This document shows positions 32,631-41,360 of a DNA stretch of 64,000 nt, in pieces. Position numbers and translations under genes: made by a program. Numbering within the stretch: the first letter of the stretch is position 1; every line of letters starts with the position of its first letter. The stretch lies in the NCBI GenBank assembly GCA_027922465.2, contig BQMF02000629.1, positions 1 through 64,000 of the forward strand. The letters are read 5' to 3'. Under the pieces are notes generated by a model. That model worked only from the letters and a program-made list of their open reading frames with translations. It made no database searches and was not told the DNA's origin. The DNA comes from Turritopsis dohrnii. Taxonomy: Eukaryota; Cnidaria; Hydrozoa; Anthoathecata; Oceaniidae.

Positions 32631-33181
32631 TCTTATTATACTAATCCGCGACACATCTGCAACACATTTAACTTAGAGAGTGTTTGTTTTTTTGTTTTTT
32701 AACGGTCAAAATCTTCTTAATCGTTGTCATATAGCGGCAGTTCGACCACGCACGACACATTCACGATTAGTATAATAGCACGTGGCATTTGACGTCAGAT
32801 GTTTTTATGATCGCGGGGGGGGGGGGGGGGGGGGGGGGGAGGGGCGCGGGAATTGGGGAAATATCTCAAGAACCAATAGGGATAACTGACGTTTTTTAGG
32901 GTCGGCGATACGGGTGATGGGGTGACGCAACATTTGGGCCTAAATTTTATTTGGTACTGCGGCTATGACGTCATCAAAATCTTTGATCGACCATATCTCT
33001 GCAACGGTCTGTCGTAGCCAAACGATCTCATATACTTTTTTGATCAGTTTTTCAAGCTCTACAACATGGGTACATTTTCCATTCACAATGCCGTGATTTA
33101 ATTTTTATGACGGGGTACATACAGGGGAACGCGGGATTTCTGCACATCCTTTTCGTAAAAAACTTTTACGCGAGTTATTAG
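32631..33181 (+). mobile_element. Helitron family H3, unit with a G25 tract
   Basis: Starts TCTTATTATACTAATCCGCG and ends AACTTTTACGCGAGTTATTA G. CTAG is changed to TTAG, which still fits CTRR only loosely. At 32,815-32,839 the family's short GGGG (after TGATCACG) is replaced by 25 consecutive G, then AGGGG, with loss of about 40 bp of family sequence. Confidence 0.75.
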
Positions 33182-33907
33182 TCTATATCCTAATACGCGC
33201 TGTGCATCTGCTTTTTTCACGCTTTCACTTTCTAAAATTTCGGGTCGTTTTTGCGGTCACTTATTCATAATAGAGTGTCAGACCACGGCGGTTAATGTTT
33301 TTCTACGATTAGTATAAGGGGAATACATTGCATTGCATTCGATCGTTTTTTGATTATTCGCGAGATCAAGAAACAATAGACAACAACGAAAGTATTGCAC
33401 GAAGATTTTTGTTTCTTTGTTTTGTTTTTCTTATAGTATGAATAGGGTTTCTTTCTGCGCTATTTAAGAAATTAATATCATGGTTTTTAATCATGACCTT
33501 CTGGGTTCGTACAAGAAAATCGCAATTGTTTGTTTACAATTCATATTTTGACACTTTTTTACTACTTCCGCGTTTGGCTTTTATTTACGTTGGGATATGG
33601 AGTTTATGAACAGTTACAGCGATTTTAATCTATTTCTTGCTTTTCTGTACGCACAATTCGTTTTTTATTAATTTAGTTTTACTGCTGCATATATCGCATC
33701 GTGAAAGATTTATTATGAATATATTGATGTGTTTCAGATCTTCTGATTAAAAAGTTTTTCAGTTCAGAACTCCTGTGTTGATAGTGAACTAAAAATGCTT
33801 TAGCCGGAATACCTAGAGATTTTTAATTTAAAGAAGGGTGAGGAGTGTTGTTTTTTTTTCGTATTGACTTAAGTAAGCTGTTTCTCCTTGGTACCAACCT
33901 AGGGCAT
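33182..33907 (+). mobile_element. Helitron-like head, family related to H3, diverged
   Basis: Begins TCTATATCCTAATACGCGCT directly after the previous unit and contains ACGATTAGTATAAG at 33,303-33,316, the paired inner motif of H3 heads. A block GTTTCAGATCTTC...CTCCTGTGTTGAT near 33,733-33,783 recurs at 40,376-40,428. A 3' end with hairpin and CTAG was not found before the LINE tail. Confidence 0.5.
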
Positions 33908-33952
33908 TGTAAGTAAGTAAGTAAGTAAGTGAGTAAGTAAGTAAGTAAGTAA
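33908..33952. repeat. (GTAA)n microsatellite, LINE 3' tail
   Basis: About eleven GTAA repeats with one GTGA variant. On the minus strand this is the (TTAC)n tail that ends the LINE after AACGTTAAATAAATG. Confidence 0.85.
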
Positions 33953-34074
33953 ACATTTATTTAACGTTGGTATAACCATAGTTACAAGTACTAATTAAAA
34001 CCAACTACTATAAAATGGGTGAAAAAAGAATACATATACTGGAAAAAAATATTTAAAAAAAAGAAAAAAAAATA

Positions 34075-36048
34075 TCAAGGGGAACAAAGGGGACATAAAC
34101 ATTTAAGTCCATTCCACATACTCAATTCTTTTTTGAAAATAGAAGCACTTTTGCTGAGTTTAATCCGGTCTGGCACAGAATTCCAAAGTTGACATCCTCG
34201 AAATAAGATCGAGTTTGTACCGTAACGAATGGATTTGGTAGGAGGAAGCTTCAACAAAATTGAGGTACGGAGGGAATAATCAGTGATTTTCCGTACAAAT
34301 AGGTTTTTAACGATGTCAGGATGTGAACCAAATAGGCATTTGTATATTTCAGTTAAAAGTACTAACAAGATTTTCTGATGTATTGAAATGCTTCCAACTG
34401 ATGTGAGGAGCTCATCAAAAGAAACATTGTAAGTCCTAGTAACTGCTTTCAAAGCCCTCTTATGAACAGTATTGATCTTATTATTGAGGCCTTTACCATA
34501 AAACATCCAAATAAGTTGACAATAACTAAAATTAGACAAAACAAAAGCATTGCATAACTGAAGTGCATGCGTTTCATCTAGATATTTCCTAATTCGATAA
34601 AGACATCTTACTTTAAAGTTAGCAAAGTTATCTACATGGAGATTGAATTTCAATTCTTTATCAATATATACTCCAAGGAGTTTAACTGAATTGCTCTGTT
34701 TAACAATATTTCTTCCCATATGTAAAGTTAAATCTTTTTTATCCACACCTAGAAACATGAGCTGAAACTTTGCAGGATTAACCACCATTTGATTAATACG
34801 AAACCAGTATAAAGCATTGCCCAAGTCAATTTCTAGGTTCGAAAGAACAAGTTCAATTGATGGTGCGCAACTATAAATGGTATTATCGTCTGCAAAGTTA
34901 CAAACTCCACATCTTGATATAAACAAGAAAAAGTCGTTAAGAAAAATGTTAAAAAGTAAAGGACCGAGAATTGAGTCCTGAGGTACCCCTAGAAGTAACT
35001 CAAACCATGAACTAAAGGAGGAGCCAATTTTAACCCGTTGAAACCTTCCGATTAAATAACTCAGCATAAATTTCAAACTGCTAAAAGAAAAACCATAGGC
35101 CTCAAGCTTGGCTATTAATAAATCATGAGGAAGACAATCCAATGCCTTGGAAATGTCCATAAGAATCGTACCAACTATACCCGAACTGTCTAGACAAGAT
35201 TGCCATTTTTGCATGAGATTTAAGAGGGCTTGTTGAGTACTGTAGTTAGCTCTAAACCCACATAATAAGCCAGAGAACTTCTTTTGAAGGAAAGAATTCA
35301 TTTGGGAAAAGAGCAATTTTTCGAAGACGTTAGACATAGCAGGCAAAATACTGATAGGTCTATAATTAGCCTTAGATATTGCGTCACCAGATTTCAGTAC
35401 AGGGGTTATAGTTGCTAACTTTAAAGCAGATGGGAAAACACCATCCAAGATACAGTTGTTAAAGCAATCCGTTAGAGGAACACAACTCTCCATAGCTACA
35501 GATTGTAGGATTTTTGATGGCAGAGAACCACTTGTAGATTTAGTTGGATCAAGATCCATAATAGCTTGATATGTATCCCATGGATGGATGTGGGAAAAGG
35601 TAAATATAAAACCATCATTAATACACTCTCTAATAATATGGACACTAGGATGATCATCAAACTTATCAATGATATCGTAAACGTTTCTACAAACAAAATC
35701 AGAATTCCATGGAGATATATCCAGAGATTTAGTAATAGTGCTAAAGTGATTATTGAATGAATTTGCTACCTGAATCTCATTTTGGAGGATGTCACCTTCT
35801 TCAAGGAGAGAGACAATTTCAGAGAATAAACATTTATTGGTAAAATAGGGTTTACAGAAAGCCCAGAAATCTTTCACACCATTTGCGTTGTTCGTATTTC
35901 TCAGAAATTGCCTCTTTTCCTGAATATTTAAGTTTACAACAAAATTTCTTTGTCTTTTATAATTAAACAAGATTCGCAAAAATGCGACTATATATTTCCC
36001 CAAAGTTGCGTAATTTTTGCCAATTATTGTGTGTACATTGATAACCAT
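34075..36048 (-). CDS. LINE ORF2, reverse transcriptase part
   Basis: 657 open codons, but the first ~26 (including the ATG at 36,048) come from the inserted element; LINE sequence starts near 35,968 (NYKRQRNFVVNLN). RT motifs in order: NYRPISILPAMSNVFEKLL (fingers), FRANYSTQQALLNL, DISKALDCLPHDLLIAKL (motif A, catalytic D), VPQDSILGPLLFNIFLND (motif B, with Asp where Gly is usual), NFADDNTIY (motif C, both Asp kept, near 34,890), then VKLLGVYID (thumb). The C-terminus YGTNSILFRGCQLWNSVP is typical of CR1/jockey-type LINEs. It copies LINE RNA at a nicked target. The motif B change and separation from the endonuclease suggest an inactive copy. Confidence 0.9.
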   Translation of the reverse strand: MVINVHTIIGKNYATLGKYIVAFLRILFNYKRQRNFVVNLNIQEKRQFLRNTNNANGVKDFWAFCKPYFTNKCLFSEIVSLLEEGDILQNEIQVANSFNNHFSTITKSLDISPWNSDFVCRNVYDIIDKFDDHPSVHIIRECINDGFIFTFSHIHPWDTYQAIMDLDPTKSTSGSLPSKILQSVAMESCVPLTDCFNNCILDGVFPSALKLATITPVLKSGDAISKANYRPISILPAMSNVFEKLLFSQMNSFLQKKFSGLLCGFRANYSTQQALLNLMQKWQSCLDSSGIVGTILMDISKALDCLPHDLLIAKLEAYGFSFSSLKFMLSYLIGRFQRVKIGSSFSSWFELLLGVPQDSILGPLLFNIFLNDFFLFISRCGVCNFADDNTIYSCAPSIELVLSNLEIDLGNALYWFRINQMVVNPAKFQLMFLGVDKKDLTLHMGRNIVKQSNSVKLLGVYIDKELKFNLHVDNFANFKVRCLYRIRKYLDETHALQLCNAFVLSNFSYCQLIWMFYGKGLNNKINTVHKRALKAVTRTYNVSFDELLTSVGSISIHQKILLVLLTEIYKCLFGSHPDIVKNLFVRKITDYSLRTSILLKLPPTKSIRYGTNSILFRGCQLWNSVPDRIKLSKSASIFKKELSMWNGLKCLCPLCSP

Positions 36049-38073
36049 GAGAAAAATGTTTGATGAAACAATTACAGTATAAAAAGTGAGAGGTTACTAT
36101 ATGGGCACTTAGCTAAAAGTTATATGAGTAGTAGTAGTACTAGTAGTAGTAGTAGTATTTATTCTTCATTCAAACAGATACATACAATAAAAGTATAATT
36201 CCCAAATAAATAAAACAAGGAAAATCATGTACACATCTGAAAAAATGAAAGGAGACACACCTTATAGTCAATGACTAATCAGAGAGGTGGCCACCTAAAA
36301 TACAAGTTATGTGCAAAACTGTATCACTACTTTAAACAAGTAAAAATTTAATTTGTAACAAATCAGTAATTACTGAAAATAATGCTTTTGTAAAGATTAA
36401 TAAGTTTAGATTTTGAAAGAGTGGTGAGGTCGGATCCTGGATAAAGCATCTGAAGCTCATTCCACTGAACTACAGACTGGTAAATAGAGTTTATGCCATA
36501 TTTGGAGGTATCACATTGTGATCTGACCTAAATGCGACTAATATTTCCCATTAAACAACTGCATATATCATCAATGTGTAAAAGAATTTCATCATAACAA
36601 ATGTATGATCTTTATTGTTGCAGAAGCTTTGCATCCGTAAACAATGTAAAACAGAACACTTGTTTTTTATAACTCAGATAAAATCTTACAACGAAAAAAA
36701 AATGTTAAACCTAGTTTTAATAGCTACAGTGGAATTGTAAATAAAATGTAAATAAAATTCTCAATAATGAAACTTCTCAATATTCTGTTTATTATTATGC
36801 ATAAACATTTTCAATAGCTATATATAGTATAATACTTTAGGGTAAACATCATAAGCAAATAACTAATAATTATAAGCAATCAAAATTTTTACTAACACAA
36901 ATATTACGTAGCATTTCAAATTAGGACCGAAGAGTTATTTTCAAAAAAGAGATCGGCTTAAAATGACAATTTATAAAACCAAATTGAAGTATCAGAATAA
37001 ATATCTCTGTTCAAAAAAATGTGTTCACACTCATTGTTTATTATGTGATAAAAATGACCTTCGTAAATCCAAAATGGAAAAGAACAACAGATTTTCGTAG
37101 TGAAAGTACACATCCATAACCAAACCACTACATAGCTGAAAACAGAAGTTTGTTTTCTGACTTGATTCAATTTACAGACTGTTTGTCATGTTGGATTGTG
37201 TTTTGATTTATGTTTGTTGTTCGTAAGAAAGATTGTCAGTAATTATATATATATTACATTTTGTAAAATAAAATATGATATACAGCATCAAAACAGTATA
37301 CATGACCACTTCATTCATAGTAAACTATGTTTCTGTTGTTGGATTAAACAACTATCCAAGTATACTCCACCAGATTCTTTCAAGTTATTATGTGTCTCAA
37401 TCCTCTGTGTATTAAAATATTATACGTAACTTGTTTTCTGAACTTATATATACGACATCACATATTTACTTGCTGTTTTTAATTAACGTAACTGGTTGAA
37501 CTGGTGGTTGATCTCCACGTGAAAAGGGTTTCCTTCTTTATTATGCTGTACATCATCGTGCTTTCAGTTCAGTTGGGCTACATTACATCAGGATCATACT
37601 AAATAAATGTTCAGCTGGTTATTGAGAATGAACCTTTGCACTGGAATCACAGCTTCAATGGTTTGTTGTTCCAAGCGTTTAATTACCAATATCATCATCA
37701 TAACACATTGTTATCAACACAAAAACAAAACATACCAATGTTTCTTTTTTTGTCTGTTTTTTACACGTTCATTCAAAAGTTTTTAAAACTTTTTAAGAAA
37801 TAAAACGATTCATTTCCATCACTTAATGTTTCATCTATTGAATCATTAAAGCTAGCAAAAAACATCTTCAAAATCCCATCTGGACTGCACTGACCCTGAC
37901 TGAGAAGATGGCGTACTACTTTACTGAAGACTAGCCTCTAATCTTATCTACCTTAGCTAGGCCAGAGTTCAATACTGAACTGCGGCTATAAAAGTGAACG
38001 AAAAGAAGGAGGAGAAGGAGGAGAAGGAAATGCCGGTTTTAACATATATTTCGCCCTACGGGGAAATATATAA
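35970..38073. mobile_element. 2.1-kb insertion within LINE ORF2 (unclassified)
   Basis: LINE coding stops at ENDLL (38,076) and resumes at NYKRQ (35,968). The insert's ends share the short inverted sequence TATATATTTCCCC (35,989-36,001 and, reversed, about 38,059-38,071), the right one in a small palindrome TATTTCGCCCTACGGGGAAATA. Blocks of it (35,970-36,055 and 36,530-36,620) also occur at 58,722-58,808 and 58,430-58,525. GAAGGAGGAG repeats lie at 38,003-38,030. No protein gene is visible in 36,620-37,990, which is otherwise AT-rich. Confidence 0.55.
36124..36533 (-). mobile_element. 5'-truncated LINE fragment of a second family, nested
   Basis: On the minus strand the reading YGINSIYQSVVQWNELQM and LTTLSKSKLINLYKSI is the usual C-terminal end of LINE reverse transcriptase proteins. 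It is followed by AATAAA and a (TAC)n tail (36,126-36,158). The related sequence at 58,505-58,545 lacks this insertion and gives the empty site. Confidence 0.65.
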
Positions 38074-38075
38074 TA

Positions 38076-38717
38076 AATCATTCTCATTCCTAGTCTTATT
38101 ATAAATATTTTTAAGTCTAGATCGTTTCATAATAGCTTTTCTCAATACTTTGCTGAGATGAGGTTTATTATTTCCACGTAAGAATCTCGTTTTCAAAGGA
38201 GCATGTTTGTTTAAGGTAGATTTTGAGAGGGACTCCTATAAATAGATACCAATAGCCATTTGCATTTACGTAGATTTAATTCAATTGCTACAACCTGGAT
38301 GTCATCAGGAATGATACATTGAAGTAACTGTCTTGAGGGTATGAATTTATTTACATAAGTCAATAGCCCCCCTGAAAAACCAGTGACATCAAGTCTATAT
38401 GGCTTCTTATACCCATCTATCAAAAATTGGGCATCAGGAAAAGAACTATCCAATTTTGTTTCTGCTAAGCAAAGAACATCAATATTGCTATTAACTATCG
38501 ACCTGAGAGCATCCAGTTTGTATCGTAAAGAATTTATATTAAGATCAGATATAATTATATTTTTTGGATGAGATAACCTCAGACGTTTAATATATAAATC
38601 AACAGGAATTTCATTATAATCGATAACATCAGCTGAGTTTTCTTCTGCAGCAGTTGATATTGGACAGGAAGTTTCGCCGGTACATCTAATTTCGTCGCGG
38701 AATGGACTTTTCAACAA
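38076..38717 (-). pseudogene. LINE ORF2, endonuclease part, internally deleted
   Basis: From 38,717 the frame reads LKSPFRDEIRCTGETSC, then IIISDLNINSLRYKLDALRS, IDVLCLAETKLDSSFPD and GGLLTYVNKFIPSR: the N-terminal half of an exonuclease-endonuclease-phosphatase (APE-type) domain with the Asn and Glu (AETK) of its active site. It ends at SPSQNLP and a TAA at 38,211. Immediately after, HAPLKTRFLRGNNKPHLSKV, LRKAIMKRSRLKN and so on is the linker that normally precedes the RT, so the C-terminal half of the nuclease (roughly 150 residues, inferred from the family) is deleted. It lies in the same frame as ORF1, separated by one TGA. Confidence 0.8.
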
Positions 38718-40219
38718 TCATGCTTTAATATACTTGATGAAGTTGTTAGCGAGATAAGAGCTTCCTTTTTTATTCAGGTGGAGTTTTTTGAAACTCAGAC
38801 ACGATTCATCGATGTTTTCATGATCAATAAAATCAATTTTGTTTTTCAACGCAAACTTTTTCAACCATTCATTCATAATTTTCACCTTATCTTCAATCCC
38901 ATTTTTATCTTTCCTTATAATTATCGAGGATACTGCTAACTTCGTTTCAGGTGACTGGTTATTTACGTAATCATGAATGTGTTTTAAATTATCAACAGTT
39001 TTAATGTCTTCAGTCAGGTCATTAGTTCCAATATGAAGTAACATAACATCAGGTTTTTTATTTGCGATAGGCTTTACATAATGCACTAAATCATTTGATG
39101 ATGCCCCAGAGTGAGACTTAATAGAAACGTTTACATTTTTGAAGCCTTTAGCATTCAAACCATTTATCATAGAGTCTCCAATGACAAATATCTTACGATT
39201 ATCTTTTTCATCACCGTTATTATTTTCTGTGCGATTATCTTGTCGTATAATGGGAATCTCCGTTTTCTTAGTGAGCTGTTTTTTCTGCTCGAGATTTAAT
39301 GAATTTGAGTTTGCCCCATTCAAAAAAGCGTTAATAATTTTCTGCTTTTCATCTAACTGCTTTTCAAGTGACTTGATGTGATTTGTCAAGCATACCACTG
39401 CAAAGGAATTCGAATCGGAACTTTCCGTGTTTTTCTCAGTGACTAAAACTTCCGTTTTCGAACAGGAGCATGTTGATTTCGACTCAAGAGTCTCTTTCAA
39501 GATGCTAAGTTCATTTAAAACAAACTCCTTGAAATCAATAAAATCGTTATCAGTAGTAGAAATTGGGGAACTGTCAACAAAGAAAACAGCATCTTTAGCA
39601 TCTTTAGTCAGTCTGTAGGAAATTTTATTACTTAAGCTTTTTTCACATGCACGTAAATTTTTACGTAAGCTCTTACGACTAGGACAATGTTCATTCATTC
39701 TCTTCTTAAGGAAAAGTTTTCGCAAGGTCGTACGGAAGTTCATAAGCAAAAAATTTTGTTTTTAAGAAAATCGTCGTAAGCCTCCGTAAGCCTCAAGAAG
39801 AAAAAAAACGTTCGAAAAAATTACATCGAGCGTTCGAAATGACGTCTTTTGTTCGAAATTACATCATTTTTTGCTAATGATCTATTTCCAAACGTTCCAA
39901 AAGTCTATTGTATTTTTTATTGCAACAAATTTTAGTGCATGTGAATGAAAATATAGGTCAAGGCATTTTTTCGTGGTAAGAACTTACGAAAAAAAGTTCG
40001 TATGGTGTTACGACAAAAACTACGTGCATGTGAAAAAAGCTTTACTGAATGTTGCTTTACTACATTTTCGGCTTCCGCTTTGTCAAGTATATCTTTTGTT
40101 GTCTCTGAAGACCAGTCAAACGTCTTTAGAGCGAGTTCTTCAATATTTTCAATGTACTGGCCCTTTCTTTTCGATTTTAGTTCGGTGAGCAGTGAAATCA
40201 AATCAGTAAAATCAGCCAT
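38718..40219 (-). pseudogene. LINE ORF1 with SGNH/GDSL esterase domain, split by a MITE
   Basis: Starts at ATG 40,219 (MADFTDLISLLTELKSKRKG), continues to AEAENVVKQHSV, is interrupted at 40,041-39,635 by a MITE, and resumes at NKISYRLTKDAKDAVFF. A coiled-coil stretch (HIKSLEKQLDEKQKIINAF) precedes the esterase: block I GDSMINGL, block III LHIGTNDL, block V LHLNKKG. Without the MITE and one TTA the frame stays open for about 363 residues. In CR1 elements ORF1 proteins bind the RNA and the esterase's role is unsettled. The TGA at 38,718-38,720 ends it in frame with ORF2. Confidence 0.85.
39635..40041. mobile_element. MITE with TTA target duplication inside LINE ORF1
   Basis: Inverted ends AGCTTTTTTCACATGCACGT at 39,635 and its reverse complement ending 40,041, flanked by TTA at 39,632-39,634 and 40,042-40,044. 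A 3-bp TTA duplication is the hallmark of PIF/Harbinger elements. It is 407 bp and has no gene; the open stretches crossing it are read-through of LINE frames. Its outer ends are rich in CTTACGA/TCGTAAG motifs. Confidence 0.85.
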
Positions 40220-40245
40220 TTTTAATAACACGTCCGATCACTTCG

Positions 40246-40930
40246 GCGGCTAGAGATGAATTGACGTTAGATTTTTTAACCACAGGGAACCATTGCATTG
40301 CATCTTCAATTGATACAATTTATTTTACAGAGTGAAAAAAGTGGATGTACAGCGCGTATTTTTATTTTTAATGGGTTTCAGATCTTCCAAGTAAAACGAA
40401 TTTTGTGTTCTGCGCTCCTGTGTTGATTGCAAACCTGAAAAAATGTTTGATCTGGATGGCGTCTGTTTAAGTGGATATTTAAATCAGAGGAGCTATTGCA
40501 TTGCCTCTTCAATTAGTTATTTGGAAAATATCTCTAGAACCTTAAGAAAATAACTGACATTTTTTATTGTCAACGAGACATTGACGAAGGAGTGACGAAC
40601 AGAGCTTTGACGTCACTCAAATGTTTGATCGACGATACCTCGGTAACGGTTGGTTGTCACTGAACGATCATACATGCTTTGGTATATTTTTAGAGTTCAG
40701 TAATACAGTTAGGATCTCCAAGTTCTATCTCTCTCTAATTCAAACGAATTTTATGGTACCTGCACCAGTTATTTCTTTTTCTTAAGGTTAGGGTTTTTAC
40801 GGAATTAAAGAGAGTTTATAGTACTTACAACACTGATACACTTTCTGTTTTTTTATTCTGCGATTTAATTTTTTGACACCATTTTTGAGACGTCATTTTC
40901 AGAAGTAAAACCCGTAAAAAAATATATATA
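40246..40930 (+). mobile_element. Strongly diverged Helitron H3-like sequence
   Basis: Blocks in H3 order: GGGAACCATTGCATTGCATC, then after an insertion AATATCTCTAGAACC...ATAACTGACATTTTTTA, GAGTGACGAACAG, TGATCGACGATACCTCGGTA ACGG, GAACGATCATACATGC and AAGTAAAACCCGTAAAAAA. The insertion at about 40,320-40,520 shares GTTTCAGATCTTCC with 33,733. The edges are uncertain. Confidence 0.5.
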
Positions 40931-41360
40931 TATATACCTTCTGTACCTCTTAAAAATTATGAATTTAAAAAAATCCATCTTCTCAATATACCAGAAAGAT
41001 TTTACCACGTTATGAAAATTTTCATCTTACAAATGCAGGACTAAGAACAGTTACATAAAAATGTAAATGAGATCTAACTAAGAAACATCAGCTAATCACT
41101 TTTTAAACAAAAGAAATATGCATAGTGAGCTGTAGCCATAGATACATACAGGTCAGCCCCTTTAAACACGATTTCCACCAGTGTTGCTAAAGAAAATTCT
41201 GGTGTATTTCAGGGTTTCGAGTATATGTTTGTGATTTATGCGTGTAGTGCTGCTTTGATTTTCAATCAGTGACAGGAATTGTGGCCAAAGCTGCAGTTGC
41301 TCCTATTTTTGTGCTGCCAGACATTGTATAGTGCCCTTTTATTTAGCTTCAAAGGTCAAA
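40931..41360 (+). promoter_or_regulatory. Upstream region of the vWA-protease gene
   Basis: Contains the (TA)n at 40,921-40,936 and, just before the start codon, a pyrimidine-rich CCCTTTTATTTAG (41,334-41,346) that could be a splice acceptor for a 5' untranslated exon further upstream. No TATA box is clear. Confidence 0.3.

Larger units (their letters stand above)
33908..40245 (-). mobile_element. CR1-like non-LTR retrotransposon (LINE) with esterase ORF1, interrupted
   Basis: Read on the minus strand: ORF1 from 40,219, ORF2 endonuclease from 38,717, reverse transcriptase to 34,075, and a (TTAC)n 3' tail at 33,908-33,952. An SGNH esterase in ORF1 and a tetranucleotide tail are typical of the CR1/L2 group. 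It is interrupted by a 407-bp MITE in ORF1 and a 2.1-kb insertion in ORF2, and has lost part of the endonuclease. Otherwise the coding sequence is well preserved, so insertions came after a relatively recent arrival. Confidence 0.85.

Noticed and set aside
41331..41360. GTG start ten codons upstream of the vWA-protease ATG
   Set aside because: A eukaryotic start should be ATG; the upstream stretch ends in a splice-acceptor-like sequence and the MIDAS strand begins right after the ATG.
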